Origin: UBA4615 sp044368415
Lineage (GTDB): Bacteria; Pseudomonadota; Gammaproteobacteria; Burkholderiales; Burkholderiaceae_E
DNA: 64,000 nt
Direction: 5' to 3'
Assembly: GCA_044368415.1 (NCBI GenBank)
Contig: JBIPLJ010000002.1
Location: forward strand, 77,328-141,327
The notes beneath the pieces were generated by a model. That model had not been told where the DNA came from. It did not search any database and saw only the letters and a program-made list of their open reading frames with translations. This document shows positions 8,801 through 16,110 of this stretch, in pieces (the first letter of the stretch is position 1; the number at the start of each line of letters is the position of its first letter). The position numbers and the translations under genes are program-made.

Positions 8801-9904
8801 CGCGTGGCCGACGAGCACGGCCGCTTCCTCGGCGCCTCGCGCACGCTCGCGACCCTGCGGGCGCAGCTCGGCTCGAGCGCGCAGGGCAGCTTCCAGGCGG
8901 CGCTCAAGGCGGCCGGGGTGGGTGCGCAAGTGGCGGCCGCGGAGGAGGGGGGCTCGCCGGGTCGGCCGGGCCGCACGGGCGCTCCCGGCCCGTCGGTCGG
9001 TACCGCTGTCGGCACCGACGCCGCCACCGCCGCCACCGTGCGCCGTGCCGGCGAGCGCTTCACCGACTGGTCCTTCGGGGCGTTGCCCGAGCTGCTCGAA
9101 CTGGCAGTCGGCCCGCGCGGGGAGGAGATGCTGATCGGCTGGCCGGCGTTGGTGGACCGCGGCGACGCGGTCGAGCTGCAGGTCTTCGACGAGCCCGAGC
9201 GTGCGCAACGCGAGCACCGCGCCGGGCTGCGGCGGCTGTTTGCGATCGTGCTGCGCGAGCCGCTGAAGTGGCTCGAGAAGAACCTGCCCGACGCACAGCG
9301 CCTGGCGATGCTCTACATGCCCTTCGGCACCGCCGAGGACCTGCGCCGCGAGCTCGTCGCGGCGGTGCTCGAGCGCGCCTGCCTGGGCGAGCCGCTGCCC
9401 ACCGATCGAACGGGTTTCGAGGTGCGCGTGGCCGAAGCCCGGCCGCGGCTCGCGCTGATCGGCCAGGAGCTCGCCCGCACGCTCGCCGTGCTGCTCGCCG
9501 AGCACGCGACGCTTCATAAGAAGCTTGCCGCCGCCCGCGGCTTCCCTCAGGCCGCGGCCGACCTCGCGCAGCAGCTCGCGGCCCTGCTGCCCAGGGGTTT
9601 CGTGGCCGACACTGATCAGGCGCGCCTGCCGCATGTCGCCCGCTACCTGAAGGCGGCCTCCGCCCGTCTGGACAAACTGCGCGCCGACCCCGCGAGGGAT
9701 GCCCACAAGTTGGCCGAAATCGCCCCGATGCTTCAGAATTTCACTCGCGCTCAAGCTGCGCTCAAAGGGCGTAGCGATCCCCGGCTCGAGGACTTCCGAT
9801 GGCTGCTCGAGGAGCTGCGCGTATCGTTGTTTGCGCAGGAGCTCCGAACGCCCGTCCCGGTGTCGGTCAAGCGCCTGGAGAAGGTCTGGGATTCGATCAG
9901 GTAG
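5855..9904 (+). CDS. hrpA: ATP-dependent RNA helicase HrpA (DEAH box)
   Basis: A very long DEAH-box helicase of about 1350 residues, the size of bacterial HrpA, which unwinds RNA and resolves stalled ribosomes. Motifs in order are GGETGSGKTTQ (Walker A, about residue 35), DEAHERS (about 130), SATID, FLPGEREI, TNVAETSLTVPGI and QRAGRCGR, followed by the HrpA-specific C-terminal half. An Ala/Pro-rich, then Asp-rich, low-complexity insert lies near residues 205-255, between the two RecA folds, with a second Gly/Ala/Pro-rich patch near 1025-1065. The start is uncertain: TTG 5849 and GTG 5855 are both in frame, and the GTG coincides with the predicted transcription start. Confidence 0.96.
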   Translation: MRLEFPEALPVSGRRDEIAALIAAHPVVIVGGETGSGKTTQLPKICIVAGRGARGLIGHTQPRRLAATSVARRIAEELGSPLGTDVGYKIRFNERVSKTARIKLMTDGILLSETQGDPLLRQYDTIVIDEAHERSLNIDFLLGYLKQLVDGPRRDDLKLVITSATIDAERFAQHFAGPKGPAPVIEVSGRTYPVEIRWRAPGEAAAAAAGAAALAAATGAPAPAPAAPAVPSAPAPVSYGRGAKRDDDDDETDLPAAIEDAVDELWAEGPGDILVFLPGEREIRETAEHLRRAWARRGARAGLVSSAEILPLFSRLSAADQQRVFSTGGPPRVVLATNVAETSLTVPGIRYVVDTGLARVKRYRYRGKVEQLQIEPVSRAAANQRAGRCGRVADGICIRLYDEADFGRRPAFTDPEVLRSSLAAVILRMKSLRLVDIDAFPFVDPPPRRAITDGYDLLMELDAVDADGRLTKVGLQLARLPVDPRIGRMLLAARERGALREALVVASALSVQDPRERPVERQQAADQSHARFTDPRSDFASLVKLWDAWQAGKGAGESNRAYAARLEREFLSMRKLREWADVHAQLSDAVAELHWKPNVEPAGYEPLHRALLAGLLGNLGCRAPEEPYYLGTHATRFWLHPGSGLSKRSSARQQQAADAAHAEHKTEASGSARWVMAAEMVDTGRLYGRTLARIDPAWIEQAAAHLIRKSWSEPHWEKRAGQVVAMERGVLYGLVVYAQRRVHYASIDPKLARELLIREALVAGDWESDCAFFRHNRKVVAEVEQLEAKIRRPDLLVDERFLFDWFDAQVPAEVTSGQQLERWWRAASRERPELLKLSREALLRKDAEGVDHRNFPRRVEMRGVGFEALYHFDPGADDDGVTLQVPLYALNQVDAARAEWLVPGMLVDKVAALLKSLPQKQRRHLLPLDAWAAGFVARSGEAGGARGLIEALIDDLREHAGIRVTAADFRLETLAPHLFMNFRVADEHGRFLGASRTLATLRAQLGSSAQGSFQAALKAAGVGAQVAAAEEGGSPGRPGRTGAPGPSVGTAVGTDAATAATVRRAGERFTDWSFGALPELLELAVGPRGEEMLIGWPALVDRGDAVELQVFDEPERAQREHRAGLRRLFAIVLREPLKWLEKNLPDAQRLAMLYMPFGTAEDLRRELVAAVLERACLGEPLPTDRTGFEVRVAEARPRLALIGQELARTLAVLLAEHATLHKKLAAARGFPQAAADLAQQLAALLPRGFVADTDQARLPHVARYLKAASARLDKLRADPARDAHKLAEIAPMLQNFTRAQAALKGRSDPRLEDFRWLLEELRVSLFAQELRTPVPVSVKRLEKVWDSIR

Positions 9905-9934
9905 GTCGGACGAACCCTTCAGTCAAAGGACACC

Positions 9935-10927
9935 ATGAACCTCTCGCTCCGCCGTGCGGCCGCCGCTGTTTGCTCCACCGCCGCGATCGCCGCCGCCGCC
10001 TTCGCGATGCCCGACGCCGCCTTCGCGCAGTTCGCCATCGTGCTGAACTCGCGCGACGCCTCCGTCTCGTTGATCGACCAGACCACCTTCAAGGAGGTGG
10101 GCCGGGTCGACGTGGGCAAGGAGCCGCATCACCTGTACCCGATGCCCGACGGCAAGACGCTCATCGTGGCCAACGCGGTCAGCAACGACCTGCACTTCCT
10201 CGACCCGTCGAGCGGCAAGGTACTCGGCCGCTTGCGCGGCATCGACGACCCTTACCAGCTGGCGTTCTCGCCCGACGAGAAGTGGTTCGTCACCGCGGCG
10301 CTGCGGCTAGATCGCGTCGACGTCTACGCGTGGGACGGCAAGGACAAGAAGCTGGTCAGGCAGGTGCCGTTGCCAAAGGCGCCCAGCCATCTGTGGTTCT
10401 CCGCCGACAGCCGCACCGTCTACGTCACGCTGCAGGACAGCGACGAGATCGCCGCCATCGACATCGCCACCCAGTCGGTGAGCTGGAAGCTCAAGGTCGG
10501 CCGCCAGCCCGCGGGCATCGTCGTCTCGCCGGACGGCAGGACGCTGTTCGTCGGCGTGATGGGCGAGGACTACGTTCAGGTGGTCGACATCGCGACCCGC
10601 AAGACCGTGAGCAAGATCCGCACGGGCCGTGGCGCCCACAACTTCCGCGGGCTCGGCGACAAGCGTCACCTTCTGGTCAGCAACCGGGTCGACAACACCG
10701 TCTCGATCCTCGACATGACCGAGCTGAAGGTCGTCGGTCAGATCGCTGTGCCCGGCGGCCCCGACTGCATGGAGTTGACTGCAGACGGCAAGCTGCTGTG
10801 GGTGACCTCGCGCTTCGCCAAGCAGGTCTCGATCGTCGACATGGCCAGCCGCCAGATCGTGCGCACGATCCCGGTCGGTCGCTCGCCGCATGGCATCTAC
10901 CTGCACAACCGGGCCCCGTTGCTGTGA
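9935..10927 (+). CDS. Secreted YVTN beta-propeller repeat protein
   Basis: A 330-residue protein with an Ala-rich signal peptide ending near A-F-A-Q (about residue 30). The rest is a series of YVTN-type beta-propeller blades: repeated S-x-D-G-R/K-T-L-x-V, V-D-I-A-T and I-x-V-G-R/K-x-P-H-G-I motifs. Such propellers act in the periplasm as binding platforms, and some accompany quinoprotein or surface-layer systems; the ligand is unknown. The next gene, a deacetylase-like protein, overlaps its stop by 4 bp (GTGA), so the two are translationally coupled and probably work together. Confidence 0.85.
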   Translation: MNLSLRRAAAAVCSTAAIAAAAFAMPDAAFAQFAIVLNSRDASVSLIDQTTFKEVGRVDVGKEPHHLYPMPDGKTLIVANAVSNDLHFLDPSSGKVLGRLRGIDDPYQLAFSPDEKWFVTAALRLDRVDVYAWDGKDKKLVRQVPLPKAPSHLWFSADSRTVYVTLQDSDEIAAIDIATQSVSWKLKVGRQPAGIVVSPDGRTLFVGVMGEDYVQVVDIATRKTVSKIRTGRGAHNFRGLGDKRHLLVSNRVDNTVSILDMTELKVVGQIAVPGGPDCMELTADGKLLWVTSRFAKQVSIVDMASRQIVRTIPVGRSPHGIYLHNRAPLL

Positions 10928-11694
10928 CACGCGGGCTCGCGCGCCGGCTCGGCGTCCTGGCGCTCGCCGCGACCGTGGTCGCGCCGGCCGTGGCCGCCTC
11001 CTGTCCGGCGGGGACTGTCTACCTGACGCTCGACACCGGCAACATGCGAGAGGCCGAACGGATCGCCGGCATCCTGAAGAAGCACGAGGTGCGCGCCACA
11101 TTCTTCCTCGCCAACGAGAAGACGACGAACGCAGACTTCTCCCTCGATGACGGCTGGGCCGGCTACTGGCGCGAGCGTGCGAAGGAAGGCCATGCCTTCG
11201 GCAGCCACACCTTCGATCATGTGTATTTCCGCGGCGTCGCCTCCGACGGTTCGCTGACGGTGCGCCCGCAGTTCGGCGAGCAGGCCGGCCGCACGCTGCA
11301 GTGGAGCGCGCGCGCCCTGTGCACCGAGCTCGACCGGGTCGGTACGCGCTTCAGGGCCCTGACCGGGCAGGGCCTCGAGCCGCTGTGGCGCGCCCCCGGC
11401 GGCAAGGCCCCGCAGCAGGCGATGGCCGCTGCGAAGGCCTGCGGCTACGCCCACGTGCACTGGGCGCCTGCAGGCTTCCTCGGCGACGAGCTGCCCTCGG
11501 AGAGCCACCCCAACGACCGGCTGCTGGCCCAGGCGCTCGGGTCGATCCGCGGCGGCGACATCCTGATGGCGCACCTGGGCATCTGGTCGCGCAAGGATCC
11601 CTACGCCCCGATGCTCGACCCGCTGATCGGCGGACTCAAGGCGCGCGGGCTGTGCTTCGCGACGCTGCGCGAGCACCCCGACTACCGTCGCTGA
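10924..11694 (+). CDS. Secreted NodB-like polysaccharide deacetylase family protein
   Basis: A 256-residue protein starting at a GTG that overlaps the preceding stop. It has a signal peptide (hydrophobic stretch to about residue 27, then a Cys) and a NodB-fold domain. Motif 1 reads YLTLDTGN rather than the usual T-F-D-D-G, so the catalytic-base Asp is kept but the second, metal-binding Asp is Thr. Motif 2, GSHTFDH, keeps both histidines. LWRAPGGKAP resembles motif 3. It would act in the periplasm on N-acetylated glycans or another polysaccharide. Activity is uncertain because of the Asp-to-Thr change, though D-T-G may mark a subfamily. Confidence 0.8.
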   Translation: MTRGLARRLGVLALAATVVAPAVAASCPAGTVYLTLDTGNMREAERIAGILKKHEVRATFFLANEKTTNADFSLDDGWAGYWRERAKEGHAFGSHTFDHVYFRGVASDGSLTVRPQFGEQAGRTLQWSARALCTELDRVGTRFRALTGQGLEPLWRAPGGKAPQQAMAAAKACGYAHVHWAPAGFLGDELPSESHPNDRLLAQALGSIRGGDILMAHLGIWSRKDPYAPMLDPLIGGLKARGLCFATLREHPDYRR

Positions 11695-11707
11695 GCGGAC
11701 AGGACCC

Positions 11708-12664
11708 ATGAAGTTGGACCCCATCGGCTGGCTGGACGCGACGGTGCACGGGCTGCAGCAGTGGCTGTACGAGTCGGCGGTGCAGCCGCTGCTCTTCGCG
11801 CTCGGCTGGATGCGCTATGCCGAGGAGCTGTTCGACTTCACCGAGTGGGTGGTGCTGGGCATGATCGAGGTCGTCGCGCTCGCCGTCCTGCTGGGCGCGG
11901 CCGAGCGGCTCTGGCCGGCCGAGCCGGTGACCGACCGCCGCGCGATCCGCACCGACGTGCTCTACACGCTGCTGCATCGGCTCGGGGGCTTTGCGCTGGT
12001 CGTGTTCGCGCTGCTCACGCCGCTGCTCGACACCCTGGAGGGGGCGCTGCGGCTGGTCGGCTTCTCGCGCATCAACGTCGACCAGCTCTGGCCCGGTGTC
12101 ACCGACCTGCCGATCGCAAGCTTCGCGATCTACCTGGTGCTGTTCGACTTCGTCGACTACTGGTTGCATCGCTGGCAGCACCGCTGGGGCTGGTGGTGGT
12201 CGCTGCACGCAGTCCATCACAGCCAGCGCCAGATGACCTTCTGGAGCGACCAGCGTAATCACCTGCTCGACGACCTGATCCGCGACGCCGCCATGGCGCT
12301 GGTGGCGGTGGCTTTCGGCGCCTCGCCCGGCCAGTTCGTCGCGCTGGTGATCGCTTCGCGGGTGCTGCAGAGCGTGCAGCATGCGAACCTGCGCTGGCGC
12401 TGGCCGGGGCCGCTCGAGGCCGTGCTGGTCAGCCCCAGCTGGCATCGGCTACACCATGCGATCGGCTACGGTCACGAGGGGCGGGCGCAGGGCGTGAACT
12501 TCGCGGTGCTGTTCCCGGTCTGGGACCTGATGTTCGGCACTGCCGACCGGCGTCCGGGCTTTGTGCCCACCGGCATCCGCGACCAGCTCGAGGGCCGCGA
12601 CTACGGGCGCGGATTCTGGTCGCAGCAGGGAAAGGCGATCGGCCGCTGGTTCGGCCGCGCCTGA
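11708..12664 (+). CDS. Sterol desaturase / fatty acid hydroxylase family membrane protein
   Basis: A 318-residue integral membrane di-iron enzyme of the fatty acid hydroxylase superfamily. Several hydrophobic segments precede the histidine clusters: D-Y-W-L-H-R-W-Q-H, LHAVHHS, a lone RNH, and WHRLHHA. These supply the ligands of the di-iron centre. Bacterial members hydroxylate or desaturate lipids, carotenoids or other hydrophobic substrates; the substrate here is unknown. The gene starts 13 bp after the deacetylase gene and probably belongs to the same transcript. Confidence 0.9.
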   Translation: MKLDPIGWLDATVHGLQQWLYESAVQPLLFALGWMRYAEELFDFTEWVVLGMIEVVALAVLLGAAERLWPAEPVTDRRAIRTDVLYTLLHRLGGFALVVFALLTPLLDTLEGALRLVGFSRINVDQLWPGVTDLPIASFAIYLVLFDFVDYWLHRWQHRWGWWWSLHAVHHSQRQMTFWSDQRNHLLDDLIRDAAMALVAVAFGASPGQFVALVIASRVLQSVQHANLRWRWPGPLEAVLVSPSWHRLHHAIGYGHEGRAQGVNFAVLFPVWDLMFGTADRRPGFVPTGIRDQLEGRDYGRGFWSQQGKAIGRWFGRA

Positions 12665-12754
12665 CGGGCGCCTGACGGGCGCTGGACGGGCCCCGGCATA
12701 CTTGGCCCCTCACCGGGCCGAGGGTCCGGTTTTCAGCGAGCCTTCGGAGCACAT

Positions 12755-13537
12755 GTGACGAACTTCGGACTGATCATCATCGGCGACGAGATCCTGTCGG
12801 GCAAGCGGCAGGACAAGCACTTCGCCAAGGTCGTCGAGCTGCTCGGCGCGCGCGGCCTGCAGCTGTCCTGGGCCCGCTACCTCGGCGACGACCGCGAGCG
12901 TCTGGTGGCGACGCTGCTCGAGACCTTCGCCGGCGACGATGTGGTCTTCTCCTGCGGCGGCATCGGCGCGACCCCCGACGACCATACCCGCCAGGCTGCG
13001 GCCGCAGCGCTTGGCGTGCCGCTCGCGCTGCACCCCGAGGCCGAGCGGCTGATCACCGAGCGCACGATGGAGATGGCGCGCGACGGCAAGGCCGAACCCG
13101 ACATGAGCAGGCCCGAGAACCGGCAGCGACTGAAGATGGGCGAGTTCCCGCTAGGCGCGCGGACCGTCCCGAACCCGTTCAACCGCATTCCCGGCTTCAA
13201 CGTCGGCGCACACTGGTTTGTGCCGGGCTTCCCGGTGATGGCTTGGCCGATGATCGAGCAGGTGCTCGATGTGCACTACGCGCCGCTCTTCCATCTCGAG
13301 TCGCGCGGCGACCGCTCGATGTTGGTCTACGAGCTCGCCGAGTCGACGTTGACGCCGCTGATGGAGGCGGTCGAGTGCGAGTTCGATGGGATCAAGGTCT
13401 ACAGCTTGCCGTCGGTGGGCGAGGGCGGCATGCGCCGGCACATCGAACTCGGCGCCAAGGGCGCGGCCGATCAGGTCGAGCCGGCGTTCGAGCGGCTGCG
13501 CTCGGGAGCCCTCGCGCTCGGCGGCATCATCGGCTGA
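12755..13537 (+). CDS. CinA-type molybdopterin-binding domain protein
   Basis: A 260-residue cytoplasmic protein with the MoaB/MogA-like fold found in the N-terminal half of CinA. It shows LIIIGDEILSGKRQD at the N terminus, the F-S-C-G-G-I-G-x-T-P-D-D nucleotide/cofactor loop and F-N-R-I-P-G-F. The C-terminal nicotinamide-nucleotide amidase domain of full CinA is missing, so the role in NMN metabolism cannot be assumed. It starts at GTG 12755 with a GGAG about 6 bp upstream; the ATG two bases earlier runs straight into a stop. Confidence 0.88.
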   Translation: MTNFGLIIIGDEILSGKRQDKHFAKVVELLGARGLQLSWARYLGDDRERLVATLLETFAGDDVVFSCGGIGATPDDHTRQAAAAALGVPLALHPEAERLITERTMEMARDGKAEPDMSRPENRQRLKMGEFPLGARTVPNPFNRIPGFNVGAHWFVPGFPVMAWPMIEQVLDVHYAPLFHLESRGDRSMLVYELAESTLTPLMEAVECEFDGIKVYSLPSVGEGGMRRHIELGAKGAADQVEPAFERLRSGALALGGIIG

Positions 13538-13573
13538 GAAGCCGTGACCGGATCCGGATCAGCCCCTCAAATG

Positions 13574-13609
13574 AACCGGCCCGGTCTCCTTGCGGATCCG
13601 GGCCGGGTT
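13574..13609. terminator. Candidate bidirectional hairpin between cinA-like gene and phaP
   Basis: AACCGGCCCGG and CCGGGCCGGGTT form a long GC-rich stem with one bulge and a 13-base loop, midway between two convergent genes. Neither side has a good T-run, so efficiency as an intrinsic terminator is doubtful. Confidence 0.4.
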
Positions 13610-13706
13610 CGTCGCTCTGTATCGGGGAGGAGAGACGGCGACGACTTCGAAACGATCGAGGCTTCACCGCGGCACGGGGCCGGAGCCCCGCGGGCGATCA
13701 GGCGCC

Positions 13707-14252
13707 TCAGGCCGCTTTCTTGGCGCGGGCCGCGCCGGTCGTCGCAGTCTTGCCGGCGGCGACGAGGTTGGCTTCGGCCAGCTCGACGACCTGCTTGGTC
13801 GCCTTGTTCACCTGGTCGTACGCGGTGTTGGCCGCCGAGACCGCCGACTTCATGAACGTAACCATGCTTTCGCTGCCGGCCGGCGCGTTCTTGGCGAGCG
13901 CGTCGATGGCCGAATGCAGCTGACGGTTGCCGTCGGTGAGCTGCTTCTCGATCAGCTTGGCGATCTCGCCGCCGGTGTCGCTGGTGATCTCGTAGACATG
14001 TTTGGCGTACGCGGTCATCTTGTCGGCGGCGGGCTGGGCCGAGCCGGCGGCGAAGTCGGCGAATGCCTTGGCGTCCTTGACTTCGAGCAGCGCCTTGAAC
14101 TGCTCGGCGGACTCTTCGAACGAGGACTTGGTCGCGGCCATGTTCAGCTCGGCCAGCTTCTCGAGGCCAGCAAAGGATTTGGCGGCCATCGCCTGGAAGG
14201 ACTCCAGCGCGGCTTTGTGCATCGCAACCATCTGATCGGGGGTGGTGAACAT
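13707..14252 (-). CDS. phaP: Phasin family protein (PHA granule-associated)
   Basis: Phasins coat polyhydroxyalkanoate storage granules and control their size and number. The 181-residue protein starts MFTTPDQMVAMHKAALESF, the usual opening of Burkholderiales PhaP, and is almost wholly predicted amphipathic helix with Ala, Lys, Glu and no Cys or Trp. It ends in an Ala/Lys-rich tail. A GAGG Shine-Dalgarno lies 8-9 bp before the ATG. The upstream region has perfect sigma-70 hexamers and two copies of a TGC-rich element, consistent with PhaR-type repression. Phasins are usually made in very large amounts. Confidence 0.93.
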   Translation of the reverse strand: MFTTPDQMVAMHKAALESFQAMAAKSFAGLEKLAELNMAATKSSFEESAEQFKALLEVKDAKAFADFAAGSAQPAADKMTAYAKHVYEITSDTGGEIAKLIEKQLTDGNRQLHSAIDALAKNAPAGSESMVTFMKSAVSAANTAYDQVNKATKQVVELAEANLVAAGKTATTGAARAKKAA

Positions 14253-14318
14253 GCTGACCTCTATCGGGAAAATTCGTTTATTGAATCAACCGCTTACAAG
14301 GGCATCACGGTTGGCGAC

Positions 14319-14339
14319 GCAGCGTTGTGCGCTGCAACA
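14319..14339. promoter_or_regulatory. Candidate PhaR operator, proximal copy (at +1 of phaP)
   Basis: TTGTGCGCTGCAACA (14325-14339) lies at and just downstream of the predicted phaP start at 14340. It overlaps the inverted repeat GCAGCG-N5-CGCTGC (14319-14335). It shares the TTG(T)GCxCTGCA pattern with 14382-14397. TGC-rich sites near phasin promoters are bound by PhaR in related bacteria; binding here is inferred. Confidence 0.45.
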
Positions 14340-14346
14340 GGAACGA

Positions 14347-14374
14347 ATTATAGGGTCGCCCGATCCGATGTCAA
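14347..14374 (-). promoter_or_regulatory. Consensus sigma-70 promoter of phaP
   Basis: On the minus strand: TTGACA (14374-14369), 16-bp spacer, TATAAT (14352-14347). Both hexamers are perfect, which is rare in a GC-rich genome and suits a very highly expressed phasin gene held in check by a repressor. Predicted +1 is near 14340. Confidence 0.85.
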
Positions 14375-14381
14375 GCATTCT

Positions 14382-14397
14382 TTGTTGCACTGCACCA
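14382..14397. promoter_or_regulatory. Candidate PhaR operator, distal copy
   Basis: TTGTTGCACTGCACCA lies just upstream of the phaP -35 box and resembles the proximal copy 57 bp away. It also overlaps the likely -35 of the divergent deacetylase-like gene, so one regulator could affect both genes. Confidence 0.4.
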
Positions 14398-14409
14398 CGA
14401 TGCTAGACT
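14382..14409 (+). promoter_or_regulatory. Candidate promoter of the histone-deacetylase-like gene
   Basis: TTGTTG (14382-14387), 16-bp spacer, TAGACT (14404-14409). The predicted +1 is base 14416, the first base of the GTG start codon, so a leaderless transcript is possible. Both hexamers are only partial matches. Confidence 0.35.
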
Positions 14410-14415
14410 GAGGCG

Positions 14416-15351
14416 GTGAAGGCGTTCTACAGCGACCGTTTTGTGCTTCCACTGCCCGACGGCCACCGCTTCCCGATGGCCAAGTACCGGCTGCTTCGCG
14501 AGCGCATCGCCGCCGAGCTTTCTGGGGTCGTGCTGGCCGAGCCGCCCCCGGCGACCGATGGGATGCTGGCCCTGGCGCACACCCCCGACTGGATCGAGCG
14601 CCTGAGCCTCGGGCGACTCACCGCGCTCGAGCAGCGTGCCATCGGTTTTCCTTGGTCGGAGGCGATGGTCGAGCGCTCGCGTCGTTCGGTCGGCGCCACG
14701 ATCGCCGCCTGTCGCGCGGCGATCGAGGACGGCGCCTCCGCGAACCTCGCCGGCGGCACCCACCATGCCGGACCTGAGCGCGGCGAGGGCTTCTGTTGCC
14801 TGAACGATGTCGCGGTCGCCGCGCGGCTGATGCAGGCCGAACGCCGCGCGCGGAGGGTCGCGATCGTCGACCTCGACGTCCACCAGGGCAATGGCAGCGC
14901 GCAGATCCTGCGCCACGATCCGTCGGTGTTCACGCTGTCGATCCACGGTGCCCGCAACTTCCCGTTCCGCAACCGCTGCAACGGTGACCTCGACGTCGAC
15001 CTGCCCGACGGCACCGGCGACGATGCCTACCTCGGGGCGCTGGACGGCGCGCTCGCCACGCTCGCGGCGCGCTTCGAGCCCGACTTCCTGATTTTCCTGG
15101 CCGGGGCCGACGTCTACGAGGGCGACCGCCTCGGGCGCCTGTCGCTGTCGATCCCCGGCATCGCCGAGCGCGACCGCCGAGTCTTCGCGTTTGCGCGCGC
15201 CCGCAGCCTGCCGGTTGCAGTGGCGATGGGCGGGGGCTACTGCCCGGACATCGCGCGGATCGTCGACATCCACGTCGGCACGGTCCGCGAGGCGCTGATG
15301 CACGCGAACTCGGGCAGCGCGTGGCGCGGCCCGACGATCCCGTCCACGTGA
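14416..15351 (+). CDS. Histone deacetylase family protein (acetoin utilization-like amidohydrolase)
   Basis: A 311-residue zinc-dependent deacetylase of the arginase/HDAC fold. It begins KAFYSDRFVLPLPDGHRFP and shows GGTHHAGP (tandem catalytic His), GFCCLNDVAV, VDLDVHQGNG (zinc ligands Asp and His), LAGADVYEGDRLG and the MGGGYCPDI segment. Bacterial relatives deacetylate acetylpolyamines or small acylated compounds. The physiological substrate is unknown. Its divergence from phaP across a shared control region hints at a link with carbon storage but does not prove it. The EamA-type gene overlaps its stop by 4 bp. Confidence 0.92.
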   Translation: MKAFYSDRFVLPLPDGHRFPMAKYRLLRERIAAELSGVVLAEPPPATDGMLALAHTPDWIERLSLGRLTALEQRAIGFPWSEAMVERSRRSVGATIAACRAAIEDGASANLAGGTHHAGPERGEGFCCLNDVAVAARLMQAERRARRVAIVDLDVHQGNGSAQILRHDPSVFTLSIHGARNFPFRNRCNGDLDVDLPDGTGDDAYLGALDGALATLAARFEPDFLIFLAGADVYEGDRLGRLSLSIPGIAERDRRVFAFARARSLPVAVAMGGGYCPDIARIVDIHVGTVREALMHANSGSAWRGPTIPST

Positions 15352-15848
15352 CCCAGGCAGCACCCGGGGGCGGGTCGGGCCCGGTCGATGCGGGTCTCAG
15401 CACCGTCGTGCCGGTGCTCTTCGTCCTGCTGTGGGCGACCGGCTTCGTCGCCGCGAGGCTCGCGATGCCGCAGGTGCCGCCGCTGGGCTTTCTTATGCTG
15501 CGCTTCGCCGCGACGCTCGTCGTGCTGGCCCCGCTCATCCTGATCGCGCGGGCGCCCTGGCCGGACCGCCGCGGGCTCGCGCATCTCGCGGTCGCAGGCC
15601 TCCTGATCCAGGCTGGCTACCTCGCAGGCGTCTGGATCGCGGTGGCGCTCGGCATGAGCGCCGGGCTGGTGGCGCTGATGACCCTGATCCGGCGTGGTAC
15701 GGCGACCCGCGTCGCGAGTCTGTTCTACCTCGTGCCACCGGTCACGGCGCTGCAGGCCTGGGCGCTGTTCAGGGAGCCGTTCGGTACACTTGCCGCGCTA
15801 GGCATGCTGCTGACCGGGATCGGCGTCGCCCTCGTCGTGGGGTCCTGA
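15348..15848 (+). pseudogene. EamA/DMT-family transporter gene with an internal in-frame deletion
   Basis: EamA transporters have ten membrane helices in about 290-300 residues; this ORF encodes only 166. The N-terminal part (VLLWATGFVAARLAMP ... WIAVALGMSAGLVAL) matches the start of the family. The sequence then jumps, at about 15675-15690, to what is normally the end of the protein (LIRRGTATRVASLFYLVPPV, then the last helix). About 120-130 residues, covering the middle helices, are missing without loss of frame. It is probably non-functional, though a dimeric mini-transporter cannot be excluded. The start is taken as GTG 15348, overlapping the upstream TGA; GTG 15321 is also in frame. Confidence 0.7.
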
Positions 15849-15861
15849 GCGCCTCGCGCGT

Positions 15862-15945
15862 TCAGTGACGCAGGCAGACCATGCCGAAGTGCGCGCCCGA
15901 GGCCAGGTAGGCCATCGTGTCATCGGGCTCGGCGAAGTTGTCTGG
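15862..15945 (-). pseudogene. C-terminal remnant of a medium-chain dehydrogenase/quinone oxidoreductase-like gene
   Basis: On the minus strand a frame ending in TGA at 15862-15864 reads VPDNFAEPDDTMAYLASGAH followed by FGMVCLRH. This resembles the usual C terminus of medium-chain (zinc-type) dehydrogenases, where an M-x-S-G-x-H-F-G-K-I-V segment ends the protein. Upstream of about 15950 the frame loses family likeness and the DNA becomes unrelated. The scrap ends 14 bp from the shortened EamA gene. The assignment rests on a short motif. Confidence 0.45.
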
Positions 15946-16036
15946 AACACACGCATCCCGCATTCGCTCCGGCGCCGCACGCCGTTCGTCGGGATGTTGA
16001 TGCGACGTGTTGGCTTTTCGTTCCAAGTACTTATTT

Positions 16037-16056
16037 GGAGAGCGCTTTTTCTCTCC
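16037..16056. repeat. Inverted repeat upstream of pbpG
   Basis: GGAGAG-CGCTTTTT-CTCTCC, a 6-bp perfect stem about 55 bp upstream of the pbpG start, in an AT-richer stretch than its surroundings. It may be an operator or a weak hairpin; a -10-like TAAGAT follows at 16076-16081. Confidence 0.35.
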
Positions 16057-16110
16057 GAGAAGGGGTTGCGTTTGTTAAGATTCGCCCCCGTTCCGAGGGA
16101 GGTCGAGTTA

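Noticed and set aside
15865..16110. N-terminal extension of pbpG to 15865
   Set aside because: The extension lacks family likeness and would place the signal peptide internally; ATG 16111 has a good ribosome site.
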